DNA of 64,000 bases from Kitasatospora cinereorecta. GTDB taxonomy: Bacteria > Actinomycetota > Actinomycetes > Streptomycetales > Streptomycetaceae. A program made the position numbers and the translations under genes. Position 1 is the stretch's first letter; each line of letters opens with the position of its first letter. Shown here piece by piece: positions 24,766 through 33,762 of this stretch. The stretch spans positions 124,001-188,000 of the forward strand of contig NZ_JAMZDX010000005.1 of NCBI RefSeq assembly GCF_024172095.1. Reading direction: 5' to 3'. The notes beneath the pieces are model-generated. The model was not told the origin of the DNA and made no database searches. It was given only the letters and a program-made list of their open reading frames with translations.

Positions 24766-24842
24766 CCGGAACGGGGGCGGGACCGGCCACGGGGAGGGCG
24801 GGGTCACCTCACCGCCGTCCGCGCCGCCCGGCCCACCCTGCC

Positions 24843-25049
24843 CTACTCCGTCCCCGCGGCCCGGCGGCCGGGCCGCCCCTCAGTCCCGGACCTCCCGGAC
24901 CTCCCGGACTCCCCGGACTCGCCGAACTCCGCGTCGACGAAATGCTCACGTGCGTAGCGCCGGAAGCGCTCGCGCCGCCCCGCCGGGTCCGGCAGGCCGG
25001 AGCGGACGGTCTCGGCGTTCGGTGTCGCGGACAGCACTCGTGGCTTCAT
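24843..25049 (-). CDS. Small protein of unknown function with C-terminal Gly/Ser repeat
   Basis: This 68-residue frame has a strong ribosome site, GGGGAGG, 9 bases before its ATG. The first 42 residues look globular or amphipathic (SATPNAETVRSGL, then RRERFRRYAREHFVDAEFGE). The rest is a tandem ESG/RSG repeat from a 9-12 bp DNA repeat (about 24885-24923). I recognise no family. The ribosome site and biased third positions favour a real gene over chance. It lies between the oxygenase and the large LuxR regulator. Confidence 0.5.
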   Translation of the reverse strand: MKPRVLSATPNAETVRSGLPDPAGRRERFRRYAREHFVDAEFGESGESGRSGRSGTEGRPGRRAAGTE

Positions 25050-25146
25050 CGGCGGACCTCCCCTGATCGGTCGGGCTGACGTGCCCCACCAGCAAACGCG
25101 CCGGCGCCACCGGTGATCAATGCGTAGCGCTACCCATCCGGCGGCG

Positions 25147-28041
25147 CTAACCCTGGGTACCGCCGCCGTCCGCCGCCCGGGCCAGCGCCTCCCGCAGCTG
25201 TGCCCGCCCGACGCCGAGCTTGCGCAGCGCGCTCGCCACGTGGTGCTCGACGGTCCGCGGCGACAGGAACAGCGCCTGCGCGACGTCCTGGTTGCTGGCG
25301 CCCTGGGCGACCAGCTCCGCCACCTGCCGCTCGCGCGGCGAGAGGCCCTCGCCGTAGCCGCGTCGGCCGGGCGAGGCGATCCGGCCGAGCCGCAGGTCGC
25401 GGCGGACGTGCCGGCAGCGCGCGGCGTCCGAGGCGGCGCCGAGCGCGCCGAACGCGTCCTCGGCCGCGGCGAGCCGCTCGGCCGCGTCGGCGGGGTCGCG
25501 CTCGGCGAGGGCGCGGGCCAGCCGCTCCTCGGCCCGGACCGCCTCGTACGGGCGGCCGATCGCCCGCCAGCGGTCGCCGGCCTGCCGGTAGGCGGCGGCC
25601 GCCGCCTGCGGGTCCGGCCCGTCGAGCAGCAGGCCGCGGGCCAGGGCGAGGGCGGCCGAGGCGGCGGGGGCGTCGACGGTGGTGAGGCGGTCGGCGGCGT
25701 CCGCGGTGAGCCGTTCGGCGCCGGTCCGGTCGCCGGCGGCGAGGGCGGTCTCCACCGCGACCGGCAGCAGGTCGGCGGCGCGCGCCCAGGCGTCGGCGGC
25801 GCGCAGCGCGACGAGGGCGGGTGCGAGGGTGGCGGCGGCCTGGGCGGTGTCGCCCTCGGCGAGCCGCAGGGCGGCCAGTCCGGCGGCGGCCCGCAGGGCC
25901 ACGGTGACCTGGGTCTCCCGTTCGCCGTAGGCCGTGGCGGCGGCGAACTCCCGCTGGGCGTGGGCGAGTCGGCCGCGTGCGGCGGCGAGGCGGCCGAGCA
26001 GCAGGGCGCGTTCGGCGCCGGCCATGGCGATTTCGGGGAACTCGGCGCCGAGCGCCGCGAAGCGTTCCTCGAGGCCGTCCCACCGGCCGACCAGCCCGTC
26101 CAGCCGGAGCTGGGCGATCCGGCTGTAGCACTCCAGGTACGGGATGGCGGCGAGCCGGGCCAGTTGGCGGCTCTCGGCGAGCAGCCGGGCGGCCCGGGCG
26201 TCGTGGCCGAGGTCGAGGGCGAGGTCGCCGGTGTTGAACAGCGCGCGGGTGGTCTGCCGGACGATCTCCGGGTGGTCCGAGGTGCGCGGCAGCAGGTCGA
26301 GTTCGGGCCAGAGGTCGGGGTCGCCGCCGCGGGCCCGCAGGGTGAGCCGGGTGGCGCGGACGGCGGCGGAGACCTCCGGGTCGGGGTGGTCGGCGAGGGC
26401 CTTCTCGGCGCGGGCCATCCAGTCGGCCGCGCGCTCGCCGGCGCCGTCGCGTTCGTTCATGGCGACCGCGACCATGGCCCGGGCGGCCCGGGCCGGGCGT
26501 TCGGCCAGCTCGTCGACGGCCTGCTCGATCTGGGTGAACCCGGCGCGGTCGCCCGCGTGGGTGGCCATCAGCATGCCGAGGCTGAACCGGATCTCGCCGC
26601 GGTCGGCGACCGGCAGCCGGGGGTCGGCGACGATCTCGGTGAGGGTCCTGGTGCTGGCGGCCGGGTCGACGCCGTCGGCGGCGATCCGGGACAGCGCGAG
26701 GGCGGACCGGCCGCGCCGGTCGGCGTCCAGGTCGCCGTCGGCGAGCAGCCCGCGCAGCAGGGCGCCGGCGCTGCCGGTGTCGCCCCGGGCGACGGCCTGC
26801 TCGGCGGCGGCCCAGGCGACCTCCTGCCAGGCGTGGCGGTCGCCGAGGGCGCAGGTGTGGTGGGCGATCTGGACCAGCGGCTGCGGGTCGCGGGCGGTGA
26901 GGGCGGCGACGGCCCGCCGGTGCAGCACGGCCCGCACCGGTCCCGGGGTGCGGCGGTAGGCGACCTGCTGGGCCAGCGTGTGCCGGAAGGCGTACCGGGC
27001 CGGGGGCTGCTCGTGCAGGGCGGCGGCGCGCAGCGCCTCGATCAGGCCCTCGGCGGTGGTGGCGGGGTCGAGCGCGGCGACGGCGGCGATCAGCTCCTCG
27101 TCGGCGGGCACGCCGAGCACGGCGACCGCCTCGACCACTGCGGCGGCCTTCGGGCCGAGCGCGGCGAGGCGCTCGGTGACGGCGTCGCGCAGGCCGCGCG
27201 GGACCTCGGAGTGCTCCAGGTCGGACGCGAGGTCGGCGGCGTCGGTCAGGTCGGCGGGCTCGCCCTGCTCGCCGAGGGTGATCAGGTCCTCCTCGGCCAC
27301 CAGCGGCAGGCCCTCGCTGCGGTCGTACAGCACTCGGGCGAGCGCGGGGGTGGCGCGGGTCCCGAGGGCGGCCCGGGCCAGGTCGTGCACCTCGGACTCG
27401 GCGAGCGGGCCGAGCCGTACCAGCGCGCCGCCGACGCCGGGCGGGCGGCGGTAGGCGGCGCCCAGTGCGGGGGTGTCGGGCGGGAGGTCCTCGTCGCGGT
27501 AGGTGAGCACCAGGGTGAGGCCGGGGGGCAGGTCGCGGGCGAGCAGCAGCAGGAGTTCACGGGTCGCCTCGTCCACCCAGTGCACGTCCTCGACCACCAG
27601 CACCGCCTCGCCGAGGGCGCCGAGCACCGCCCGGACGGCCCGGACCAGCCGGTGCCGTTCGGCGGCGGGGTCGCCCGGGGCGGGCGGGGGCGGCGGCAGC
27701 AGCTCGGCGAGGTCGGGCAGCAGCGGGGCGAGCGCGCCGGCACTGGGCGGGATCTGCCGGACCGGCGGCAGCAGCGGTCCGATCCCGCGCAGCGCGTCGA
27801 CCACCGGGCCGAACGGAAGCGGTTCGCGCAGCGGGTGGCAGAAGCCGGTCAGCACCCGCCGGCCGGACTCCGCGACCGCCTCGGTGACCAGCCGTGACTT
27901 CCCGATCCCGGCCTCGCCCTCGACCAGCACCACGGCGGGCGGCCGGCGCAGCGCCTCCACCAGCCGGGCCAGCTCGCGGCGCCGCCCGACGAACCCGAAT
28001 CCGGCGCCCGCCGCCCGCGGTTCCTCCGCCCGCCTCACCAC
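25147..28041 (-). CDS. Large ATP-binding LuxR-family regulator (LAL/MalT-like)
   Basis: This 964-residue regulator opens with an AAA/STAND ATPase module. The Walker A is VEGEAGIGKSR near residues 40-50 and the Walker B is VLVVEDVHWVDE near 150. A long TPR-like helical region (about 400-890) follows. The LuxR helix-turn-helix is at the C-terminus (LSPRERQVAELVAQGASNQD near 902, then LSPRTVEHHV). This is the LAL architecture, used for pathway-specific activation by an inducer. It starts at the first of two GTG codons. The MFS pump gene is divergent, 191 bp away, and is the nearest candidate target. Confidence 0.93.
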   Translation of the reverse strand: MVRRAEEPRAAGAGFGFVGRRRELARLVEALRRPPAVVLVEGEAGIGKSRLVTEAVAESGRRVLTGFCHPLREPLPFGPVVDALRGIGPLLPPVRQIPPSAGALAPLLPDLAELLPPPPPAPGDPAAERHRLVRAVRAVLGALGEAVLVVEDVHWVDEATRELLLLLARDLPPGLTLVLTYRDEDLPPDTPALGAAYRRPPGVGGALVRLGPLAESEVHDLARAALGTRATPALARVLYDRSEGLPLVAEEDLITLGEQGEPADLTDAADLASDLEHSEVPRGLRDAVTERLAALGPKAAAVVEAVAVLGVPADEELIAAVAALDPATTAEGLIEALRAAALHEQPPARYAFRHTLAQQVAYRRTPGPVRAVLHRRAVAALTARDPQPLVQIAHHTCALGDRHAWQEVAWAAAEQAVARGDTGSAGALLRGLLADGDLDADRRGRSALALSRIAADGVDPAASTRTLTEIVADPRLPVADRGEIRFSLGMLMATHAGDRAGFTQIEQAVDELAERPARAARAMVAVAMNERDGAGERAADWMARAEKALADHPDPEVSAAVRATRLTLRARGGDPDLWPELDLLPRTSDHPEIVRQTTRALFNTGDLALDLGHDARAARLLAESRQLARLAAIPYLECYSRIAQLRLDGLVGRWDGLEERFAALGAEFPEIAMAGAERALLLGRLAAARGRLAHAQREFAAATAYGERETQVTVALRAAAGLAALRLAEGDTAQAAATLAPALVALRAADAWARAADLLPVAVETALAAGDRTGAERLTADAADRLTTVDAPAASAALALARGLLLDGPDPQAAAAAYRQAGDRWRAIGRPYEAVRAEERLARALAERDPADAAERLAAAEDAFGALGAASDAARCRHVRRDLRLGRIASPGRRGYGEGLSPRERQVAELVAQGASNQDVAQALFLSPRTVEHHVASALRKLGVGRAQLREALARAADGGGTQG

Positions 28042-28232
28042 GGGCGCATCCGTTGGAGCCGTCCGGCGGCGCGGCGGCAGCGGTCGGGGCGGGTTGCGGC
28101 CATGCGCCCATGATGCCGCCCCGACCGCCCGCGATCACCCCCCGGGGTCCCGCCCGGGCCGACTTGGGCGGCGATCGGTCGATCTCCGCGGGAACACTGG
28201 CGCCGGCCCCGCCGCGGGCGGACGATCGGGGG

Positions 28233-29768
28233 GTGACCACAACGGGCGAGGCCGGCGCGATCCGGCTGGGGACGGCGGGCGGCCGCTGGGTGGTCCTGGC
28301 CACGGTGCTGGGCTCGGGCATGGCGATGCTCGACGGGACGGTCGTCAACGTCGCGCTGCCCCGGATCGGCGAGGACCTCGGCGCCTCGCTCGCCTCCCTG
28401 CAGTGGACCGTCAACGCCTACATGCTCACCCTGGCCGCGCTGATCCTGCTCGGCGGTTCGCTCGGCGACCGGTACGGGCGGCGGCGGGTGTTCCTGATCG
28501 GCGTCTGCTGGTTCGCCGTCGCGTCGGCGATCTGCGCCGCCGCGCCGACCATCCAGGTACTGATCCTGGCGCGGGCGCTGCAGGGCATCGGCGGCGCGCT
28601 GCTGACGCCGGGTTCGCTGGCGATGCTGCAGGCGGTGTTCCATCCGGACGACCGGGCGGCCGCGGTGGGCGCCTGGTCGGGCCTGGGCGGTGTGGCGGCG
28701 GCGGTCGGCCCGTTCCTGGGCGGCTGGCTGGTGACCGGCCCGGGCTGGCGGTGGATCTTCCTGCTGAACGTGCCGCTGGCCGTGGTGGTGATCGCGGTGA
28801 CGGCCCGGCACGTACCGGAGACCCGCGACCCGGAGCAGTCCGGCCGCTTCGACGTGCTCGGCGCGGTGCTCGCCGCCCTCGCGCTCGGCGGGGTGACCTA
28901 CGCCCTCACCGAGCCGGGCCGCACCTTCGCGCTGCTGCTCGGCGTCGCCGGGGTGGCCTGCGGCGTGGCGTTCGTCCTGGTCGAGCGGCGCGCGGCGCAG
29001 CCGATGCTGCCGCTGACGCTGTTCCGCTCGCGGCTGTTCAGCTCGGTCAACGTGGTGACGCTCTGCGTGTACGGCGCGTTCAGCGGCGTGTTCCTGCTGC
29101 TGACCGTGCAGTTGCAGATCGTTTCCGGGTTCAGCCCGCTGGTCGCGGGCGTGGCGCTGGTGCCGATCACCGTGCTGATGCTGGCGTTCTCCAGCCGGGC
29201 CGGGGCGCTCGGCCGGCGGATCGGCCCGCGGGTGCCGCTGACGGTGGGGCCGATGCTGTGTGCGGCCGGGGTGCTGCTGATGCTGCGGATCGGGTCGGAC
29301 GCCTCGTACTGGACGGACGTGCTGCCCGCGGTCACGGTGCTGGGCTGCGGGATGACACTGCTGGTGGCGCCGCTGACCGCGACCGTGCTGGCGGCGGTGG
29401 AGGTGCGGCACGCCGGGATCGCCAGCGGGGTGAACAACGCCGCGGCCCGCGCTGCCGGCCTGCTGGCGGTGGCGGCGCTGCCGGCGCTGGCCGGGCTCAG
29501 CGGCGACGCGTACACCGTCCCGGCCGAGGTGGACGACGCCTTCCACACCGCGATGCTGATCTGCGCCGGCCTGCTGGCGGCCGGCGGCCTGATCGCGCTG
29601 ACGACCGTCCGGACCAACGTCCTGGACCATGTGGAGCCGCTCGCCGAGCCGGACTGCGACTGGTACTCCGGCCCCACCAGCCCGCCGCTGGACCCCGGCC
29701 ACGAGTGCCCGACGCACCATCCCGCCACGGCCGCCGAGGGCCACGAGCAACCGCCCCACCGGACCTGA
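28233..29768 (+). CDS. MFS drug efflux transporter, DHA2 (EmrB/QacA) type
   Basis: This 511-residue membrane protein has about 14 transmembrane segments. It shows MLDGTVVNVALPRIGEDLG (motif D1) at about residues 32-50, QWTVNAYMLTLAALILLGG in TM2, and GDRYGRRRVFLIG (motif A) near 80. RALQGIGGALLTPGSLAML (motif B/C region) follows near 114. These define the proton-coupled drug exporters. The cytoplasmic tail is His/Pro-rich. I use GTG 28233 after a GGGGGG stretch. Divergence from the LAL regulator suggests control by it. Confidence 0.92.
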   Translation: MTTTGEAGAIRLGTAGGRWVVLATVLGSGMAMLDGTVVNVALPRIGEDLGASLASLQWTVNAYMLTLAALILLGGSLGDRYGRRRVFLIGVCWFAVASAICAAAPTIQVLILARALQGIGGALLTPGSLAMLQAVFHPDDRAAAVGAWSGLGGVAAAVGPFLGGWLVTGPGWRWIFLLNVPLAVVVIAVTARHVPETRDPEQSGRFDVLGAVLAALALGGVTYALTEPGRTFALLLGVAGVACGVAFVLVERRAAQPMLPLTLFRSRLFSSVNVVTLCVYGAFSGVFLLLTVQLQIVSGFSPLVAGVALVPITVLMLAFSSRAGALGRRIGPRVPLTVGPMLCAAGVLLMLRIGSDASYWTDVLPAVTVLGCGMTLLVAPLTATVLAAVEVRHAGIASGVNNAAARAAGLLAVAALPALAGLSGDAYTVPAEVDDAFHTAMLICAGLLAAGGLIALTTVRTNVLDHVEPLAEPDCDWYSGPTSPPLDPGHECPTHHPATAAEGHEQPPHRT

Positions 29769-29790
29769 CCGGGCCCTGCGCGGCGGCAGA

Positions 29791-29834
29791 CGCCGGACCG
29801 GCCCCGCCGCGGGTGCGACGGGGCCGGTCCGGCG
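29791..29834. terminator. Bidirectional terminator between MFS pump and purB
   Basis: A perfect 16-bp stem (29791-29806 with 29819-29834) closes a 12-base loop. It lies 22 bp after the MFS stop and 40 bp beyond the purB stop, so it serves both convergent genes. Confidence 0.9.
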
Positions 29835-29874
29835 TTGCGGTGCCTCTGACCGTCGGAGGACGGTCGGAGGGGGG

Positions 29875-31314
29875 TCAGAGGATGTCGCCCGGCGCGTACT
29901 TCGCGGCGGCCGGGTGGGCGTCGGCGACGGCCTCGATGCGGCGGACCACCTCGGCGACCTGGGCGCCGGCCGCGCCGGTGAAGGAGAGCCGGTCGGCGAG
30001 CAGCGCGTCCAGCGCGGCCCGGTCGAGCGGGATCCGCTCGTCGTCGGCGAGGCGGCCGAGCAGCGCGTTCTCGCGGGCGCCCTCGCGCATGGCGAGCGCC
30101 GAGGCGACCGCGTGCTCCTTGATGACCTCGTGGGCGGTCTCGCGGCCGACGCCGGCCCGCACCGCGCCCATCAGCACCTTGGTGGTGGCGAGGAACGGCA
30201 GGTAGCGGTCGAGCTCGGCCTCGATCACGGCCGGGAAGGCACCGAACTCGTCGAGCACGGTCAGGAAGGTCTCCAGCAGGCCGTCGAAGGCGAAGAACGC
30301 GTCCGGCAGCGCCACGCGGCGCACCACGGAGCAGGAGACGTCGCCCTCGTTCCACTGGTCGCCGCCGAGCTCGGCGGTCATCGAGGCGTAGCCGCGCAGG
30401 ATCACGGCCAGGCCGTTGACCCGCTCGCAGGACCGGGTGTTCATCTTGTGCGGCATCGCGGACGAGCCGACCTGGCCGGCCTTGAAGCCCTCGGTGACCA
30501 GCTCGTGGCCGGCCATCAGGCGGATCGTCTTGGCCAGGCTGGACGGCGCGGCGGCGAGCTGCACCAGGGCGGTGACGACCTCGAAGTCCAGCGAGCGCGG
30601 GTACACCTGGCCGACCGAGGTCAGCACGTTGTCGAAGCCGAGGTGGCCGGCGACCCGGCGCTCCAGCTCGGCGAGCTTCTCGGCGTCGCCGCCGAGCAGG
30701 TCGAGCATGTCCTGGGCGGTGCCGACCGGGCCCTTGATGCCGCGCAGCGGGTAGCGGGCGATCAGCTCCTCGAGGCGGGCGAAGGCGACCAGCAGCTCGT
30801 CGGCGACGGTGGCGAAGCGCTTGCCGAGGGTGGTGGCCTGGGCGGCGACGTTGTGCGAACGGCCGGCCATGACCAGCTCGGAGTACTGGGCCGACAGGCG
30901 GCCGAGGCGCACCAGCACGGCGACCGTGCGGTCGCGCACGTGCTCCAGGGACTGGCGGATCTGCAGCTGCTCGACGTTCTCGGTGAGGTCCCGAGAGGTC
31001 ATGCCCTTGTGGATCTGCTCGTGGCCGGCGAGGTCGCTGAACTCCTCGATCCGGGCCTTCACGTCGTGGCGGGTGACCCGCTCCCGGGCGGCGATCGACT
31101 CCAGGTCGACCTGGTCGATGACGCGCTCGTAGTCGGCGACGGCGTCGGCCGGCACCTCGATGCCGAGGTCCTGCTGCGCCTTCAGCACGGCGAGCCACAG
31201 GTGGCGCTCGAGGACCACCTTGTGCTCGGGGGACCACAGCTGGGCCAGGGTCGCCGAGGCGTACCGGGAGGCCAGGACATTGGGGATCTGGGGCTTCGCG
31301 CTCACGCTTCGCAA
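29875..31314 (-). CDS. purB: Adenylosuccinate lyase
   Basis: This 479-residue enzyme cleaves SAICAR and adenylosuccinate, releasing fumarate in purine synthesis. The fumarase/ASL signature SSAMPHKMNTRSCERVNG is at about residues 282-299 and contains the mobile catalytic loop. KGMTSRDLTENVEQLQ near 100 and GRSHNVAAQATTLGKRF near 152 are further active-site blocks. Length and order match other Streptomyces PurB. The ATG at 31314 gives MRSVSAKPQIPN; GTG at 31305 is a possible alternative. Confidence 0.97.
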   Translation of the reverse strand: MRSVSAKPQIPNVLASRYASATLAQLWSPEHKVVLERHLWLAVLKAQQDLGIEVPADAVADYERVIDQVDLESIAARERVTRHDVKARIEEFSDLAGHEQIHKGMTSRDLTENVEQLQIRQSLEHVRDRTVAVLVRLGRLSAQYSELVMAGRSHNVAAQATTLGKRFATVADELLVAFARLEELIARYPLRGIKGPVGTAQDMLDLLGGDAEKLAELERRVAGHLGFDNVLTSVGQVYPRSLDFEVVTALVQLAAAPSSLAKTIRLMAGHELVTEGFKAGQVGSSAMPHKMNTRSCERVNGLAVILRGYASMTAELGGDQWNEGDVSCSVVRRVALPDAFFAFDGLLETFLTVLDEFGAFPAVIEAELDRYLPFLATTKVLMGAVRAGVGRETAHEVIKEHAVASALAMREGARENALLGRLADDERIPLDRAALDALLADRLSFTGAAGAQVAEVVRRIEAVADAHPAAAKYAPGDIL

Positions 31315-31419
31315 GCCTAACAGTCGAGGTCAGCCGCGCCGCTGCCGCCCGGCCCCCGGCACGCTGCACCGGTGGAAAACCGGATGAACCGCCCGGCCCC
31401 GGGAGGTTAGGGTCCCGCC

Positions 31420-31773
31420 ATGACCCAGCGCACCTTCCGCATCCTCGTCCGCGGCTCCTTCGACGCCCTCACCGAGGAGCAGCGGGCCGGGCTGCTCGCC
31501 GAGGCCGCCGAGCACGACGTGCTGAGCGCCGCCTTCACGGCGGTGGGCCATCTCAGCTACGACCTGGCCGCCCGCCCGTTCTTCGCCTTCCGCTTCCTGG
31601 AGCACGGCGAGGCCGAGGAGGACATCGCTGCGGCGACCGTCCGGGCCGAGACCGCCGCCGAGCTGTGGCTGACCGACCGCGGCTACGGGTACAAGAACCT
31701 GAAGTCCACCGCCGAGGACCTCTCGCTGGCGCCGCTCGGCGCCCGGCAGCGGCGCGCCCGCAACGCCGGCTGA
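31420..31773 (+). CDS. DUF6204 family protein
   Basis: This 117-residue protein matches the DUF6204 pattern. RTFRILVRGSFDALTEEQRA is at the start, GHLSYDLAARPFFAFRFL in the middle, and GYGYKNLKSTAEDLSLAPLG near the end. No function is known. A TAGGGT box (31408-31413) ends 6 bp before the ATG, so a leaderless message is likely, although a GGGAGG overlaps that box. It is divergent from purB. Confidence 0.85.
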   Translation: MTQRTFRILVRGSFDALTEEQRAGLLAEAAEHDVLSAAFTAVGHLSYDLAARPFFAFRFLEHGEAEEDIAAATVRAETAAELWLTDRGYGYKNLKSTAEDLSLAPLGARQRRARNAG

Positions 31774-31806
31774 GACGCCGCGGCCGGACCGTCCGGCCGG
31801 CGGGGC

Positions 31807-32709
31807 TCAGAACAGCGCGTCCTGCGCCGCCTCGTCGGGCGGCCGGGCGCGCGCCGTCAGTTCGATCCCCTCGCACCGCTGTGCGGGGATCGCCCGCAGC
31901 GCCCAACCGGTGAGCAGCCGGGTGTCCAGCAGCAGCGGCTCGCCGCCCTCGGCCCGGTCCAGGAACAGCCGCCCGCCGATCGCCGGGCGCAGCGCCCCGG
32001 CCAGCACGGCGCCGTCGCCGAGCGCCCTGACCTCGCCGTACGCCTCCGGCACCCCGCCGGCCAGCCCGAACAGGTCGACCTGGTCGACCAGCGGTCCGTC
32101 CGGCAGCAGCTCGAGGCCGTGTCCGGCCAGCAGGCGCAGCACCTCGCCGCGCAGCTCGCCGAGGCGGCAGTGGCGCTCGGCCGGGCCCGGCAGGTCCCAC
32201 CAGGCGGCCGACTTCAGGCCGGACGGGATCCGCTCCCGGGCCAGCCCGGCCTGCGCCACGGTCAGCTCGGCCCGGCGCACGGCGGGCAGCCGGCCGCGTC
32301 CGACGAAGGTGAACGCCAGCGCCGCCTGCTCCTGCAGCCGCGCGGTGCCGCGCTCCTCGGCGGTCAGGCCGACCTTGAGCAGGCCGTCGCCGAACCAGGC
32401 GAGGTAGAGCCGGTAGGTGCGGCCGTCGTCGAAGATCTGGTCCCGGGCCAGGGCGAGGCCGCGGTCGGCGCTCTGGCAGGTGGGGCACTGCACGGTCCGG
32501 CTGTCCGCGGCGATCGTCTCCCGGTACGGACAGGGGCGCTGCCGGCCGCCGGTCCACACCCCGGCGCAGCGGCGCGGGCCGGCGATCCGCCAGCCGATCC
32601 GCAGCCCCGCACCGACCACCCGGGCGTGCTCGCGCCGGCCGTCGCCCGCGGTCAGCCGCGGTTCGCCGTCGATCCAGCGCAGCCCGGTGACCGTCCACAC
32701 CCCGTCCAC
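31807..32709 (-). CDS. DUF2797 domain protein (Cys-rich, putative zinc binding)
   Basis: This 300-residue protein shows the DUF2797 Cys pattern: RRCAGVWTGGRQRPCPYRE (about 46-64) and VQCPTCQSADRG (about 73-84) give four Cys spaced as a zinc ribbon. YLAWFGDGLLKVGLTAEERG near 105 is the adjoining conserved block, reminiscent of GIY-YIG-like folds. Biochemical function is unknown. The GTG start has GGAG 8 bases upstream. It is upstream-adjacent to a MarR gene on the same strand, separated by 71 bp, so it may be independently transcribed. Confidence 0.8.
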   Translation of the reverse strand: MDGVWTVTGLRWIDGEPRLTAGDGRREHARVVGAGLRIGWRIAGPRRCAGVWTGGRQRPCPYRETIAADSRTVQCPTCQSADRGLALARDQIFDDGRTYRLYLAWFGDGLLKVGLTAEERGTARLQEQAALAFTFVGRGRLPAVRRAELTVAQAGLARERIPSGLKSAAWWDLPGPAERHCRLGELRGEVLRLLAGHGLELLPDGPLVDQVDLFGLAGGVPEAYGEVRALGDGAVLAGALRPAIGGRLFLDRAEGGEPLLLDTRLLTGWALRAIPAQRCEGIELTARARPPDEAAQDALF

Positions 32710-32780
32710 CGCCGACTCCTTCCGCCGGCCCCGACCCTACGCGGTGCCACTGACAACGAACCCGACGACGGGAGCGGGCC

Positions 32781-33269
32781 TCAGGGCGCGGGCCGCTCCT
32801 GGCTGAGCAGTGGGAGGACCTGCCGGCACAGCTGCTCGAGCGCGATCCGCTGGTCGGCGCTGAGGCTGTCGAAGGCCTGCTGGGCGCGGGTCATGTCCTC
32901 GCGGATCAGCTCCAGCACGGTGCGGCCCTGCTCGGTGATGGTGACGATCTTGACCCGCCGGTCGGCGGCGGCCGCCTCGCGGTGGGCGAGGCCGAGCGCC
33001 TCGAGGCGGTCGACGATGCCGGTGACGTTGGAGGCGTCACAGCCGAGCCGGCCGGCCAGCGCCCGCATCGGGACCGGCTCCAGCACCGACTTGAGCGCCT
33101 TGGCCTGGGAGGAGTTCAGCCCGTGCCGCGCCGCGGCCGCGGCGAAGTCCTGGAAGTACGCCGCACCGACGGCGGCCATCGTCTCCATCAGTTCGGCGGT
33201 GGAGGGTGCGACGCCGGTCGCTGTGGTGCCCGTGTCCGATGTGCCCATGGCGTCCAGATTAGCGCCCAT
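32781..33269 (-). CDS. MarR-family transcriptional regulator
   Basis: This protein of about 162 residues is a MarR winged-helix regulator. LSSQAKAL-like helix 3 reads LNSSQAKALKSVL, the recognition helix is CDASNVTGIVDRLEALGL, and the wing is REAAAADRRVKIVTI. I take the ATG at 33269 (GGAG 11 bases before); ATG 33248 is possible and changes only the first seven residues. Its target is not evident. The DUF2797 gene lies downstream and the DUF3037/HipA-like pair upstream, all on the minus strand. Confidence 0.9.
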   Translation of the reverse strand: MGANLDAMGTSDTGTTATGVAPSTAELMETMAAVGAAYFQDFAAAAARHGLNSSQAKALKSVLEPVPMRALAGRLGCDASNVTGIVDRLEALGLAHREAAAADRRVKIVTITEQGRTVLELIREDMTRAQQAFDSLSADQRIALEQLCRQVLPLLSQERPAP

Positions 33270-33324
33270 TGCTTCACCGTCTCCAGTGTTGACTCGGCCA
33301 AGCACCTGGGGGCGCCGGCGCTGC

Positions 33325-33762
33325 TCAGAGCACCAGCTGATCGAACAGGTGCCGCAGCTCGCCCTCGGGGTCGCCGGTCAGCCCGGTGTGCACCGGCCCC
33401 GGCTGCACCACGGCGCTGCGCGGCGCGGTCAGCCAGCGGAAGCGCTGACCGGCGTTGTCGCCGGCGGCCGGTCCGGCCTCCGGCCCGCCCGCGCAGACCG
33501 CCTCGATCCCGCGCAGCGCCCGCCGCACGCCGGCCACGTCGGCCAGCGGGTCGAGGGCCAGCAGGCGTCCCTGGTCGAGATGGGTGCGCGCACCGAGGTA
33601 CCCGGCGTGCCGGCAGTACAGCAGCACGCCGATGTTGACGCACTCGCCGCGCTCGACCCGCGGCACCGCCCGGATCAGCGCGTACTCGTAGTCATGCCGG
33701 TCCTGCCGCTCCACTCGGCCCACCCCGTCCGCCCCGTCCACCGCCGCCTCCCGAACGTCCAT
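33325..33762 (-). CDS. DUF3037 family protein, partner of HipA-like kinase
   Basis: This 145-residue protein fits DUF3037, with DYEYALIRAVPRVERGECVN and IGVLLYCRHAGYLGAR at about residues 24-58. These families are regularly encoded next to a HipA-like kinase. Its ATG overlaps the kinase stop by one base (TGATG), so the two are translated together. No activity is known. A substrate-presenting or antidote-like role is possible but speculative. Confidence 0.8.
   Translation of the reverse strand: MDVREAAVDGADGVGRVERQDRHDYEYALIRAVPRVERGECVNIGVLLYCRHAGYLGARTHLDQGRLLALDPLADVAGVRRALRGIEAVCAGGPEAGPAAGDNAGQRFRWLTAPRSAVVQPGPVHTGLTGDPEGELRHLFDQLVL

Noticed and set aside
22779..25079. 766-codon plus-strand frame across the PHP and AurF genes
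   Set aside because: It spans two real genes in other frames and the intergenic gap, with repetitive Arg/Pro content.
25120..27897. 925-codon plus-strand frame over the LuxR regulator
   Set aside because: It is antisense to a complete ATPase-LuxR protein and is Gly/Ala-rich noise from GC skew.
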